Shown: positions 9,959-21,817, numbered from the stretch's first letter. The stretch is 64,000 nt of DNA from JAEULH01 sp963805915 (GCA_963805915.1 CAWDWD010000023.1:186001-250000); one strand, 5' to 3'. Translations and numbers: made by a program. The notes: generated from the letters alone by a model not told the origin.

Positions 9959-10076
9959 TGGTTCGATGCTGACGGATGGTACCCATCCGTCAGCTGAATC
10001 GAACCACCAACCGATTGATCCGGTGGGCTGATTCGCCTGACGCTTAAGGATTTAAGCGTCAGGATCAGACCACTAG
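9955..10076. repeat. CTAG-bounded hairpin element, long copy (A)
   Basis: A 122-base non-coding element begins and ends with CTAG. Ends are imperfect inverted repeats: CTAGTGGTTCGAT and the complement of ATCAGACCACTAG differ at two of 13 positions. The left part forms a 22-bp hairpin: GTGGTTCGAT and ATCGAACCAC as outer arms, GCTGACGGATGG and CCATCCGTCAGC as inner arms, loop TAC, with TGA unpaired on one side. The right part forms a second perfect hairpin, CCTGACGCTTAA and TTAAGCGTCAGG around GGAT. A shorter relative lies at 28570-28646. The layout resembles a MITE or REP-type element. It lies within the glgX-treZ-treY operon and supplies the treZ stop codon. Confidence 0.8.
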
Positions 10077-10084
10077 GGGAGGAC

Positions 10085-12088
10085 GTGGCGGTGAACGAAG
10101 TGTCCGATGCCTCCGATCTCTATCTGCCGCGCGCGACGTACCGTTTTCAGTTCAATAGCGCGTTTACCTTCGATGATGCCCGCCAGCTCGTTCCTTATCT
10201 GGCCGAGCTCGGCGTCAGCCATCTGTATGCCTCTCCCTACCTGAAGGCGAGGGAGGGCAGTACGCATGGCTACGACATCACCGATCACAACGCCTTCAAT
10301 CCGGAGATCGGCGACGAGGACAGCTTTCGCGCGCTTGGCCGCGAGCTCAGCGCGCACGGGCTTGGCCAGATCCTCGATTTTGTTCCCAATCACATGGGGA
10401 TCGGCCGCGCCGACAATGCCTGGTGGCTGGACGTCCTCGAGTGGGGCGAGGAGTCACCCTTCGCCGAATACTTCGACATTGACTGGAGTCCGGCGAAGCT
10501 GGAACTGCTCGACAAGGTGCTGCTTCCCGTCCTTGGCAATCACTACGGCGCCACCCTCGAGGGTGGCGAACTCAAGCTTGCCTTTGCTGCGGCCGAGGGC
10601 AGCTTCAGCGTCTGGTATTACGAGCATCGCTTCCCAGTGACGCCCGGCCAGTATGGCCGCATTCTCCGCCCGGTCCTCGAAACGCTCACGCGGGAAGAGC
10701 GGCTGACTCTCGAAGAGTTGCGGGCGCTGCAGGGTATCGTCGCCGGCGTTCGCGACCTTGCCCGCCGGCCGCGCACGGCGCGCGATCGCTCGACCCGGCG
10801 GAGCCAGGCGGAGGGATTGAAACGACGTCTGAGCGAAATCGCGCGAATACCGGCCGTGGCCAAGGCGCTCGACGCGGAGCTCGAAAGGTTCAACGGGATC
10901 GCCGGTAATCATGCGAGCTTCGAGCCGCTGCACCGCCTGCTCGAAGCGCAGCCCTACCGGCTGGCGTTCTGGCGGGTGGCCGCCGAGGAAATCAATTACC
11001 GACGGTTCTTTCAAATCAATGACCTTGCCGGGATCCGCATCGAGGTGCCCGCGGTCTTCGATCACGTCCACGAGCTTGTTCTGCGGCTGATCGAGGAGGG
11101 CCGCATTCACGGTCTGCGGATCGACCATATCGACGGCCTGTTCGATCCCAAGCAGTACCTGAAGCGCCTGCAAAGCAAGGCGAGCGCAGCGATGCGCGTC
11201 GCGAAGGGCAAGGCAGGGGGAGATGAGGACGAGGATCCCTTTTATATCGTTGTCGAGAAGATTCTCGCGCCGCACGAACGATTGCGCGAGGATTGGCCAA
11301 TCGCCGGAACCACCGGATACGACTTCCTCAACCGCGTGAACGGTCTGTTTGTCAACGCCGAAGCGGAAGGAGTTCTGCACCGCGCCTATGAGCGGTTTAT
11401 CGGCGCGCAGGCGATATTCGAAGAGATCACCTACCAGAGCAAGAAGCAGGCGATGGATCTGGAGCTCGCCAGCGAGCTGCGCGTCCTCGCCAACGAATAC
11501 AATCGCTTGACCGAAACGAGCTGGCAGATCCGCGACTATACGCTGGTGGGGCTGCGCCAAGCACTGCGCGAGGTGGTCGCGAGCTTCCCGGTCTATCGGA
11601 CCTACGTCGACGACAGCGGCGCGTCCAGCGAGGACCGTCGCGACCTGGAGTGGGCCATCGCCTACGCGCGCAAGCGCAGCTATCGGCCCGACAAGAGCGT
11701 CTTCGATTTCATTTTTCAGATGCTGACGACCGAAATCGCCCGCGAGGGAAGCAACCTCCTCAATCGCCGCGAAGTCCGCCGGCTGGCGATGAAGTTCCAG
11801 CAATACACCGGGCCGGTGATGGCCAAGGGCGTCGAGGATACCGCCTTCTACCGCTTCAACCGTTTGGTCTCGCTCAACGAAGTAGGCGGCGAGCCCGACC
11901 GCTTCGGGACCAGCCTGTCGGCCTTTCATCGCCTCAACCAGGACGAGGCGAAGCGCTGGCCGCACGCGATGGTCTGTCTGGCCACGCACGATACCAAGCG
12001 TGGCGAGGATGTCCGGGCGCGAATCAACGTCATCTCCGAATTGCCGGACGAGTGGACGGCGCGGGTCCGCCGCTGGTCGAACTCTTAA
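10085..12088 (+). pseudogene. treY: Malto-oligosyltrehalose synthase TreY, 5' two thirds (frameshifted)
   Basis: TreY isomerises the reducing-end glucose of maltodextrins to a trehalosyl unit. This frame gives 667 residues with the family's opening RATYRFQFNSAFTFDDARQL, then LDFVPNHMG, the nucleophile region GLRIDHIDGLFDP, an Asp/Glu-rich insertion (GGDEDEDPF), and TYQSKKQAMD. It reaches VCLATHDTKRGEDVRARI, which holds the third catalytic Asp, then stops at TAA 12086-12088 after WSNS. The missing C-terminal third is encoded immediately downstream in the next frame. Skipping one base at about 12078-12082 restores WSTLNRRRKT, close to the family's W..LNRR.K. Either a sequencing error or a disabling insertion; a programmed shift has no supporting slippery site that I can see. 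Starts eight bases after the repeat element. Confidence 0.85.
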
Positions 12089-13067
12089 TCGCCGCCGCAA
12101 GACGGAATTCAGCGGTGGCCACGCGCCCGACGAGAACGATGAGTACCTTTTCTATCAGACCCTGATGGGCGCTTGGCCGATCGAATTGAGCGGCGACGGC
12201 GAGATGGACGCGGATGCCGTCGATGTCTTTCGCCAGCGCATGACGGAGTACATGACCAAGGCGGTCCGGGAGGCGAAGCGTCGGTCGAGTTGGCTGGCTC
12301 CCGACGAAGAGTACGAGGCCGGGCTTGGCGAGTTCATCAGCCGGGTACTCGACACGCGAAAAACCAACCCGTTCATCGCCGACTTTCGCGGACTGCATGA
12401 CCGGATCGCGCCGGTGGGCATGATCTATGGTCTTGCCCAGACCGCCATCAAGCTCACCGCGCCGGGGGTTCCCGACATCTATCGCGGCTGTGAATTGTGG
12501 GAACTGAGCCTGGTCGATCCGGATAACCGGCGGCCCGTCGATTTTGACTTGAGAGCGACGCTCTTGCGGCGGATCCAGGAGGCGCTGGCCGAGCAGGGCG
12601 CGGTCGAAACGGTGAAAGGTTTACTCCGCGACTGGCGGGACGGGGCGGTGAAACTGTTCGTCACCTGGCGGCTGCTTGGGCTTCGCCGGCGCTATCCGGC
12701 GCTGTTTCTCGACGGCGGCTATGGCACGGCCGAGGCCGTCGGTCCGCGATGCGATCATCTGTGCGCCTACGTTCGCGACGGCGAAGACCAGGCGATGGTC
12801 GTCGTCGTTCCGCGTCTCGTCGCGCGAATGATGGACCGTCTAGGCACATGGCCGTTGGGTCGTCCGGCCTGGGGGGACACGAGCGTGATCCTGCCTGAGG
12901 GGCTGCCGGTCGGCGCGGAGTGGGTCGATGCGTTGACGGACCAGCGCTACACGCCTGAACCCGTGGGTGCCGACCGCTTTGGCTTCTCCGTGGGAGCGCT
13001 GTTCGAGAACTTCCCCGTCGCCGTGCTCGTTGCGCCACGCGGCGGCGGCGATCCGAGCGCGCCCTGA
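12081..13067 (+). pseudogene. treY: TreY, 3' third, in the shifted frame
   Basis: This segment continues TreY from LNRRRKTEFSGGHAPDENDE through YLFYQTLMGAWP, SSWLAPDEEYE, FISRVLDTRKTNPFI, GLAQTAIKLTAPGVPDIYRG and CELWELSLVDPDNRRPVDF to the normal C-terminus. All blocks are typical of the TreY C-terminal domain, so decay has not spread beyond the single shift. Rejoined with the 5' part the protein would be about 993 residues, somewhat long for the family. No convincing independent start or ribosome binding site lies at its beginning. Confidence 0.85.
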
Positions 13068-13100
13068 ACCCGACCCGGTGCCGCTTATGAAGCTGACGCC

Positions 13101-13117
13101 AAGCCGCCACGCGGCTT
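13101..13117 (+). terminator. Hairpin after treY
   Basis: AAGCCGC, loop CAC, GCGGCTT make a perfect 7-bp stem 33 bases after the treY stop. No T-tract follows, so intrinsic termination is uncertain. Its right arm overlaps the -35 box of the tRNA-Asp promoter. Confidence 0.4.
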
Positions 13118-13144
13118 GACACTCGGCGGGGCGGGGGGTACATC
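13116..13144 (+). promoter_or_regulatory. sigma70-type promoter of tRNA-Asp
   Basis: A consensus TTGACA (13116-13121) and TACATC (13139-13144) are spaced by exactly 17 bases. The expected start near 13151 is about 24 bases before the mature tRNA 5' end. It is one of the best promoter matches in the window. Confidence 0.7.
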
Positions 13145-13174
13145 GACCCCGCTCTTGGAGTGCTGGTCGCGTCC

Positions 13175-13252
13175 GGGGGTGTAGCTCAGTCGGTTAGAGC
13201 GCTGGCCTGTCACGCCAGAGGTCGCGGGTTCGAAGTCCCGTCACTCCCGCCA
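13175..13252 (+). tRNA. tRNA-Asp (anticodon GUC) with an 8-base T-loop
   Basis: Acceptor GGGGGTG pairs with CACTCCC (one G-T), discriminator G and CCA encoded; D-stem GCTC/GAGC; anticodon stem CTGGC/GCCAG around CTGTCAC with anticodon GTC. The T-stem GCGGG/CCCGT encloses TTCGAAGT, eight bases where seven (TTCGAGT) are canonical. An extra A would disturb the conserved T-loop to D-loop contact, so this is either a one-base sequence error or a damaged gene. Everything else is normal. Confidence 0.88.
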
Positions 13253-13425
13253 ACCACTCTCCGCTCGTTGATTGAGCTGGCCGCGACGCGCTTGGCGCCG
13301 CACCGCTGGCACGGTCTCGAACACGTTCGTGCGTGTCTCCTTCGGCGGTTGTTGGCCGAGATGCGGTCGAGATGCGGGTGCGTGCGTCAACCGGCCGCGC
13401 ATGGGTCGGAACCAGAGGTTTTGTC

Positions 13426-13791
13426 ATGGAAGCGTTCCTGTCCGACTACGTGCCAATCCTCATCTTTCTCGCCATTGCGATCGGCATCGCGGTCATGGCC
13501 ATCGTCGCGTCCTACATCATCGCGCCGCAGCGGCCGGACGTGGACAAGATTTCGGCGTATGAATGCGGCTTCGACGCCTTCGATGATGCTCGGGCTCAGT
13601 TCGATGTCCGGTATTATCTTGTCGCTATCCTTTTCATCATCTTCGACCTTGAAGTAGCCTTCCTTTTCCCCTGGGCCATTTCCCTTGCCGATATTGGGAT
13701 GTTTGGGTTCTGGTCCATGATCGTTTTTCTGGCAATCCTGACCATCGGATTTATATACGAATGGAAAAAGGGAGCGCTGGAATGGGAATAA
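13426..13791 (+). CDS. nuoA: NADH-quinone oxidoreductase subunit A
   Basis: First gene of the complex I operon. The 121-residue membrane subunit has three hydrophobic helices and the conserved loop YECGFDAFDDARAQFDVRYYLVAILFIIFDLEVAFLFPW, which lies near the quinone-binding junction of membrane and peripheral arms. The ATG at 13426 has AGAGG nine bases upstream; a longer in-frame extension to 13333 has no family similarity. Its stop overlaps the start of nuoB by ten bases. No clear promoter is visible between tRNA-Asp and nuoA. Confidence 0.95.
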   Translation: MEAFLSDYVPILIFLAIAIGIAVMAIVASYIIAPQRPDVDKISAYECGFDAFDDARAQFDVRYYLVAILFIIFDLEVAFLFPWAISLADIGMFGFWSMIVFLAILTIGFIYEWKKGALEWE

Positions 13792-14336
13792 TTGAAACAC
13801 CCGCACCGCTCGGCGGCTCGGATCGCGAGCTGGTTCGTGACCACGACAAGTTGTGGGGACGCGTCACCGGTGAACTCGACGACAAGGGCTTTCTGATCGC
13901 TCAGTTCGACAAGCTGGTGAGCTGGGCGCGCGCCGGCTCGATGTGGCCCATGACCTTCGGGCTTGCCTGTTGCGCCGTCGAAATGATGCATGCCTACGTC
14001 AGTCGCTATGATCTCGACCGCTTTGGCGTGGTGCCGCGGCCGAGCCCGCGCCAGGCCGACATCATCATCGTCGCCGGCACGCTGACCAACAAGATGGCCC
14101 CGGCCTTCCGCCGGGTCTACGACCAGATGGCCGAGCCGCGCTACGTCATTTCGATGGGCTCGTGCGCCAACGGCGGCGGCTACTACCACTACTCGTATTC
14201 GGTCGTGAGGGGCTGCGATCGCGTCGTCCCGGTCGACATCTACGTGCCCGGGTGTCCGCCGACCGCCGAGGCGCTGGTCTACGGCATCCTTCAGCTGCAA
14301 AAAAAGATCAGGCGCACGGGTACGCTCATTCGCTAG
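13782..14336 (+). CDS. nuoB: NADH-quinone oxidoreductase subunit B
   Basis: NuoB carries the N2 4Fe-4S cluster that reduces quinone. In the 184-residue protein the ligands are the tandem Cys63-Cys64 in FGLACCAVEMM, Cys128 in SMGSCANGG and Cys158 in VPGCPPTAEAL. I placed the start at ATG 13782 (MGIIETPAP), inside the end of nuoA and behind GGGAGCG, rather than at an ATG seven codons earlier. A 56-base gap separates it from nuoC. Confidence 0.96.
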   Translation: MGIIETPAPLGGSDRELVRDHDKLWGRVTGELDDKGFLIAQFDKLVSWARAGSMWPMTFGLACCAVEMMHAYVSRYDLDRFGVVPRPSPRQADIIIVAGTLTNKMAPAFRRVYDQMAEPRYVISMGSCANGGGYYHYSYSVVRGCDRVVPVDIYVPGCPPTAEALVYGILQLQKKIRRTGTLIR

Positions 14337-14392
14337 GGCTCGCATTCGATAGAGCCGGCCGCGGGACGTGAATTAGGGAGCAACTGAAGAGC

Positions 14393-15001
14393 ATGGATCT
14401 GGCGCTGCGCGATCTCGGGGAATACGTGCAAGCCGCCCTTCCCGAGGCGGTGCGCGAGGTAAACCTCGATTACGACGAGCTGTCCATTACGGTGGAGCGC
14501 GAACGCATTGCGCGGGTCCTTAAGTTCCTGCGCGACGACGTGAATTGCCAGTTCAAGCAGCTCATGGATGTCTGCGGCGTGGACTATCCCGAGCGCGAGG
14601 AGCGCTTCGAGGTCGTCTATAATTTGCTTAGCCTCACCCACAACCGCCGCATCCGCGTCAAGCTCACGGTGTCGGCCGATACCCCAGTGCCGACCGTGAC
14701 CGACGTGTTCAGCTTGGCGAACTGGTGGGAGCGGGAGACCTGGGACATGTACGGGATTTTCTTTCGCGATCATCCCGACCTGCGGCGGATTCTCACCGAC
14801 TATGGTTTCCAGGGCCATCCCCTGCGCAAGGATTTCCCGCTGACCGGTTACGTCGAAGTGCGCTATGACAACGAGCAGAAACGCGTGGTGTACGAGCCGG
14901 TAAAGCTGCCCCAGGACTTCCGGACCTTTGATTTTCTCAGCCCCTGGGAGGGGATCCAGGCTGAACTCCCGGGTGACGAGAAGGCGAAAGAGCAATCCTG
15001 A
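14393..15001 (+). CDS. nuoC: NADH-quinone oxidoreductase subunit C
   Basis: A 202-residue peripheral-arm subunit (30 kDa family), separate from NuoD as in most alphaproteobacteria. The signature ERETWDMYGIFFRDHPDLRRILTDYGFQGHPLRKDFPL is intact, followed by a short tail. The N-terminal domain has LKFLRDDVNCQFKQLMDVCGVDYP. Its stop codon shares a base with the nuoD start (TGATG), so the two are translationally coupled. Confidence 0.96.
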   Translation: MDLALRDLGEYVQAALPEAVREVNLDYDELSITVERERIARVLKFLRDDVNCQFKQLMDVCGVDYPEREERFEVVYNLLSLTHNRRIRVKLTVSADTPVPTVTDVFSLANWWERETWDMYGIFFRDHPDLRRILTDYGFQGHPLRKDFPLTGYVEVRYDNEQKRVVYEPVKLPQDFRTFDFLSPWEGIQAELPGDEKAKEQS

Positions 15002-16175
15002 TGGCCGAAACGGAAATCAAGAACTACACCCTCAACTTTGGCCCCCAGCATCCGTCGGCGCACGGGGTGTTGCGCCTCGTTCTGGAGATGGCGGGCGAGG
15101 TCATCGAGCGCGCCGATCCGCACGTCGGCCTGCTCCATCGCGGCACCGAGAAGCTGATCGAGTACAAGACCTATCTTCAGGCGGTGCCCTACTTCGATCG
15201 CCTCGATTACGTCTCGCCGCAAAACCAGGAGCATGCTTTCGCCCTGGCGGTGGAGAAGCTGCTCGGTCTCGATGTTCCGCCGCGCGGCCAATACCTTCGC
15301 GTGCTCTACGCCGAGATCGGCCGCGTCCTCAATCACGTCTTCACCATCTGCGCATACGCCATGGATGTCGGCGCGATGACCCCGATGCTGTGGGGCTTCG
15401 AGGAGCGCGAGCGGCTGATGGAGTTCTGCGAGCGGGTCTCCGGCGCGCGCATGCATATGAACTACTTCCGCCCCGGCGGCGTCTCCATGGACATGTCTCC
15501 GAGCTTGGCCGACGACATCTGGACGTGGTCGGAGCCGTTTCCGAAGTTCATCGACGACATTGAGGGGTTGCTGACCGAAAACAGGATCTTCAAGCAGCGC
15601 TCGGTCGATATCGGCGCCTTCTCCATCGAGCAGGCGTTCGACTGGGGCTGGTCCGGGCCGAACCTGCGCGCCTGCGGGGTGCCGTGGGATCTGCGCAAGG
15701 CGCAGCCCTACGATTGCTATGCCGACCTTGATTTCGACGTGCCCGTCGGCAAGCACGGCGACTGCTACGACCGCTATCTGGTGCGGATATACGAGCTGCG
15801 AGAAAGCTGGAAGATCATCCGCCAGTGCCTCGAAAAGATGCCTCCCGGTCCGGTGAAGGTCGACGATCGCAAGATCTCGCCGCCGCCGCGCCGGGAGATG
15901 AAGCATTCGATGGAGGCGCTGATCCACCACTTCAAGCTGTACACCGAGGGCTATCACGTCCCGGCCGGCGAGACGTATTCGGTTGTCGAGGCTCCGAAGG
16001 GGGAATTCGGCGTCTATCTTGTTGCCGACGGAACCAACCGGCCCTACCGCTGCAAAATCAGGGCGCCGGGATTTGCCCACCTGCAGGCGATGGACCTGCT
16101 GACGCGAGGCCACATGCTCGCCGACGTTGTCGCGGTGCTTGGCTCACTGGATATCGTTTTCGGCGAGGTCGACAG

Positions 16176-16179
<4 letters not shown>
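15001..16179 (+). CDS. nuoD: NADH-quinone oxidoreductase subunit D
   Basis: NuoD (49 kDa family, 392 residues) forms with NuoB the quinone-binding cavity. Visible motifs are NFGPQHPSAHGVLRLVLEM, ADPHVGLLHRGTEKLIEYKT, FDRLDYVSPQNQEHAF, RVLYAEIGRVLNH and the C-terminal DIVFGEVDR, with the invariant terminal Arg. Length and ends match the family. The start overlaps the nuoC stop; the stop overlaps the nuoE start as ATGA. Confidence 0.97.
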
Positions 16180-18098
<1,919 letters not shown>

Positions 18099-18109
18099 AG
18101 GAATAGACC

Positions 18110-20179
18110 ATGCCTAAGCTGACGATTGACGGTACGGTCGTAGACGCCGAGCCGGGGCTGACCGTCCTCCAGGCCTGCGAGCTGATCGGCATCGAGATCC
18201 CGCGCTTTTGCTATCACGAGCGGTTGTCGATCGCCGGCAACTGCCGGATGTGCCTTGTTGCCATGGAAGGCTCGCCCAAGCCGATCGCGTCCTGCGCGAT
18301 GCCGGCGGCCGAGGGCATGGTTATCCACACCAACACCCCTGAAGTGCACAAGATGCGCCGGGGCGTGATGGAGTTTCTCCTGATCAACCATCCGCTCGAC
18401 TGCCCGATCTGCGACCAGGGCGGGGAGTGCGATCTGCAGGATCAGGCCATGTTCTATGGCTTTGATCGCGGCCGGTTCGTGGAGAACAAGCGCGCGGTGC
18501 GGGACAAATACATGGGGCCGTTGATCAAGACGATCATGACCCGGTGCATTCACTGCACGCGGTGCATCCGCTTTGCTACGGAAGTCGCGGGCGTCCCCGA
18601 ACTCGGCGCCACCGGCCGCGGCGAGGGTATGGAGGTCACCACCTACCTCGGAAAGGCGCTCACGTCCGAGCTGTCCGGCAACGTCATCGATCTTTGTCCG
18701 GTCGGCGCGCTGACGTCGAAGCCGTATGCCTTCGTCGCCCGGCCGTGGGAGCTGAGCAAGACCGAGTCGATCGACGTCATGGACGCGGTCGGGAGCAACA
18801 TTCGCATCGACTCGCGCGGCGGCGAAGTGCTGCGGATCCTGCCAAGGCTCAACGAAGCGATCAACGAAGAGTGGATTTCCGACAAGACCCGGTTCGCGTG
18901 CGACGGCCTGCGCCGACAGCGGCTGGATCGCCCCTACGTTCGTGTCGACGGCAAGCTTCGCCCGGCGAGCTGGGCGGAGGCTTTCGCCGCCATCGCCAAG
19001 CGGGTCAAGGGCGTTGCCGGCGCGAAGATCGCCGCGATCGCCGGCGATCTGGCCGATTGCGAGGCGATGGTCGCGCTGAAGGATCTGATGTCCGCGCTGG
19101 GCTCGCCGCACATGGATTGCCGCCAGGATGGCGCCGCGCTGCCCGCCTCGCCGCGCGCGGCTTACCTCTTTAATACCACGATCGCGGGCATCGAGGCCGC
19201 CGGCGCTTGCCTGCTCATCGGCACCAATCCGCGCAAGGAAGCCGCCGTCCTCAATGCGCGCATCCGCAAGCGGGTCCACATGGGCGATTTCTTGGTCGGC
19301 GTCATCGGCGCGGCCGATGATTTGACCTATCGCTATGAGCACCTCGGCGACGATCCGGCGCTGCTGAACGCGATCGCCGATGGCGATCATCCGTTCGCCG
19401 ATGTTCTGCGCGGAACCGAAGCGCCGATGATCGTGCTCGGTATGGGCGCGTTGGCGCGGCCCGATGGTGCGGCGGTTCTGGCGGCGGCGCGGCGGGTCGT
19501 TGACGCATGCGGCGTGGTCCGCGCCGATAGCGGCTGGAACGGCTTCAATGTTCTGCACACCGCAGCGGCGCGTGTCGGCGGGATGGACCTAGGGTTCCTG
19601 CCCGGCGATCGCGGGCGCGATCTGCACTCCATCCTCGACGGTGCCGGACGCGGGGAGATCGAGATCGTCTATCTGCTCGGCGCCGACGAGCTGCCGATGG
19701 ATCGGCTCGGCGGTGCGTTCGTGATCTATCAGGGCCATCACGGCGATGCCGGCGCCCATCGCGCCGACGTGATCCTGCCGGGCGCGGCCTACACCGAGAA
19801 GGACGCCATCTACGTCAACACTGAAGGCCGGGTCCAATTCGCCGCACGCGCGTGCTTCCCGCCGGGCGACGCCCGCGAGGACTGGACGATCCTGCGCGCG
19901 CTGTCGGACGTCCTCGATTGCTCGCTGCCCTTCTCCAGCCTTGGCGACGTGCGCGCCCGCCTGCGCGAATTCGCCGCCTTCGCCGAGCGGGATGCTATTT
20001 CCGGCGCATCGTGGGCACCCTTCGGCCAAGCCGGCGCCATCGGCGCGGCGCCGTTCCAAAGCCCGATCGACAACTTCTACATGACCAATGCGATAAGCCG
20101 CGCCTCGGTGACGATGGCCGAGTGCACCGTTGCCTATGCCGGCGCAACCGAGAAGAAGAAGACAGGAACCCATGGCTGA
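18110..20179 (+). CDS. nuoG: NADH-quinone oxidoreductase subunit G
   Basis: The 689-residue iron-sulfur subunit that relays electrons from NuoF. The N-terminal 2Fe-2S ferredoxin domain has CYHERLSIAGNCRMC; next come the HxxxCxxC site HPLDCPICDQGGECDLQD and the 4Fe-4S ligands MTRCIHCTRCIRF, then LCPVGALTSKPYAF. The C-terminal molybdopterin-oxidoreductase-like domain is present without an extra N7 cluster motif that I can see. Starts 11 bases after the nuoF stop. The last eight bases overlap nuoH. Confidence 0.96.
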   Translation: MPKLTIDGTVVDAEPGLTVLQACELIGIEIPRFCYHERLSIAGNCRMCLVAMEGSPKPIASCAMPAAEGMVIHTNTPEVHKMRRGVMEFLLINHPLDCPICDQGGECDLQDQAMFYGFDRGRFVENKRAVRDKYMGPLIKTIMTRCIHCTRCIRFATEVAGVPELGATGRGEGMEVTTYLGKALTSELSGNVIDLCPVGALTSKPYAFVARPWELSKTESIDVMDAVGSNIRIDSRGGEVLRILPRLNEAINEEWISDKTRFACDGLRRQRLDRPYVRVDGKLRPASWAEAFAAIAKRVKGVAGAKIAAIAGDLADCEAMVALKDLMSALGSPHMDCRQDGAALPASPRAAYLFNTTIAGIEAAGACLLIGTNPRKEAAVLNARIRKRVHMGDFLVGVIGAADDLTYRYEHLGDDPALLNAIADGDHPFADVLRGTEAPMIVLGMGALARPDGAAVLAAARRVVDACGVVRADSGWNGFNVLHTAAARVGGMDLGFLPGDRGRDLHSILDGAGRGEIEIVYLLGADELPMDRLGGAFVIYQGHHGDAGAHRADVILPGAAYTEKDAIYVNTEGRVQFAARACFPPGDAREDWTILRALSDVLDCSLPFSSLGDVRARLREFAAFAERDAISGASWAPFGQAGAIGAAPFQSPIDNFYMTNAISRASVTMAECTVAYAGATEKKKTGTHG

Positions 20180-21203
20180 GTTGTGGGCCACGTTCATCTG
20201 GCCGACCCTGTGGACGGCGATCAAGGTCGTCATCATCGTTGGCCCGCTGATGCTGGCGATCGCGTACCTGACCTTCGCCGAGCGCAAGGTCATCGCCGCG
20301 ATGCATATGCGCAAGGGGCCGAACGTGGTTGGTCCGTTCGGGCTGCTTCAGCCGATGGCCGACGGCCTCAAGCTGATGCTGAAGGAGACGATTGTCCCCA
20401 GCCGCGCCAACAAGTCGGCCTTCATCATCGCGCCGATGATTACCTTCATTTTGGCGTTGGTAGCCTGGGCGGTGATCCCGTTCGGCGACGGGCTGGTGCT
20501 CGCCGACATCAATGTGGGGATCCTCTACCTGTTCGCGATCTCCTCGCTCGGCGTCTATGGCATCATCATGGCCGGTTGGGCGAGCAACTCGAAGTACGCC
20601 TTTCTCGGCGCGCTGCGCTCGGCGGCGCAGATGGTGTCGTACGAGGTCTCGATGGGCTTCGTCATCATCACCGTCCTTCTGTGCGCCGGCTCGCTGAACC
20701 TGAGCGACATCGTGCTGGCGCAGAAAGGCTCGTGGGGCCTGCTCAACTGGTACGTCTTTCCGCTGTTGCCGATGGCGGTGATCTTTTTTGTCTCGACGCT
20801 GGCCGAGACCAACCGCCATCCGTTCGATCTGCCGGAAGCCGAAGCCGAGCTGGTCTCGGGCTACAACGTCGAATATTCGTCGATGACGTTCGCGCTGTTC
20901 TTCCTCGGCGAGTACGGCAACATGATCTTGATGTCGGCGATGACGTCGATTCTGTTCCTCGGCGGCTGGCTTCCGCCGGTCGACATCGTGCCGTTCAATT
21001 GGGTTCCGGGACCGATCTGGTTTTTCCTAAAGATCGCGGCCTGTTTGTTCGTTTTTCTTTGGGTGAGAGCGACGCTGCCGCGCTACCGCTACGATCAGCT
21101 GATGCGCCTCGGCTGGAAGGTGTTCCTGCCGGTCTCGCTCCTCGCCGTCGTTGTCGTGTCGGGCTTCCTGCTCGCCTTCAACATGGTCCCAGGAATGAAG
21201 TAG
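20172..21203 (+). CDS. nuoH: NADH-quinone oxidoreductase subunit H
   Basis: A 343-residue polytopic membrane subunit (ND1 family) at the junction of the two arms. Conserved blocks: TFAERKVIAAMHMRKGPNVV, GPFGLLQPMADGLKLMLKE, ETNRHPFDLPEAEAELVSGY and the charged loop before FALFFLGEYGNM. The acidic residues of these loops line the proposed proton and quinone route. ATG 20172 follows an AGGAA; the upstream 14 codons of the same frame belong to nuoG sequence. Confidence 0.96.
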   Translation: MAELWATFIWPTLWTAIKVVIIVGPLMLAIAYLTFAERKVIAAMHMRKGPNVVGPFGLLQPMADGLKLMLKETIVPSRANKSAFIIAPMITFILALVAWAVIPFGDGLVLADINVGILYLFAISSLGVYGIIMAGWASNSKYAFLGALRSAAQMVSYEVSMGFVIITVLLCAGSLNLSDIVLAQKGSWGLLNWYVFPLLPMAVIFFVSTLAETNRHPFDLPEAEAELVSGYNVEYSSMTFALFFLGEYGNMILMSAMTSILFLGGWLPPVDIVPFNWVPGPIWFFLKIAACLFVFLWVRATLPRYRYDQLMRLGWKVFLPVSLLAVVVVSGFLLAFNMVPGMK

Positions 21204-21237
21204 CCCGCAAGTGAATAGGACGTGGATAGGGTAAGAC

Positions 21238-21726
21238 ATGAGTTTTATGGATCGCGCGGCGCGGACGGTCTTTCTCAGCGACCTGCTGATCGGGCTGGGG
21301 CTGACGTTCCGCTACATGTTCAAGCCCACGGTGACGTTGAATTATCCGTACGAGAAGGGACCGCTCGGCGGGCGCTTTCGTGGCGAGCATGCGCTGCGGC
21401 GCTATCCCAACGGCGAGGAGCGGTGCATCGCCTGCAAGCTGTGCGAGGCGATCTGTCCGGCGCAGGCCATCACCATCGAGGCCGAGCCGCGCGCCGACGG
21501 CAGCCGGCGGACGACCCGCTACGACATCGACATGGTCAAGTGCATCTACTGCGGATATTGTCAGGAAGCTTGCCCGGTTGACGCGATTGTCGAGGGTCCG
21601 AACTTCGAGTTTTCGACCGAGACGCGCGAAGAGCTTCTGTACGACAAGGAAAAGCTGCTCGCCAACGGCGATCGCTGGGAAGCCGAAATCGCGGCGAATT
21701 TAGCGGCCGAAGCACCCTACCGTTGA
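21238..21726 (+). CDS. nuoI: NADH-quinone oxidoreductase subunit I
   Basis: A 162-residue ferredoxin-like subunit holding clusters N6a and N6b. Two complete CxxCxxCxxxCP motifs are visible: CIACKLCEAICPAQAITIEAE and CIYCGYCQEACPVDAIVEGPN, both followed by the expected residues. The N-terminus has the TFRYMFKPTVTLNYPYEKGP segment. A 91-base gap before nuoJ holds no recognisable signal. Confidence 0.97.
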   Translation: MSFMDRAARTVFLSDLLIGLGLTFRYMFKPTVTLNYPYEKGPLGGRFRGEHALRRYPNGEERCIACKLCEAICPAQAITIEAEPRADGSRRTTRYDIDMVKCIYCGYCQEACPVDAIVEGPNFEFSTETREELLYDKEKLLANGDRWEAEIAANLAAEAPYR

Positions 21727-21817
21727 CTGCCGGCGGGGTATCGGACAGAAAGGGGCCAACGGCGGCACCGCGGGATCGTATTTTTCACTAGCCGCCAACA
21801 ACAAATTCGGAACCGCA

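Noticed and set aside
12000..12090. Programmed ribosomal frameshift in treY
   Set aside because: No slippery heptamer or downstream pseudoknot is apparent, and similar one-base insertions recur in unrelated genes.
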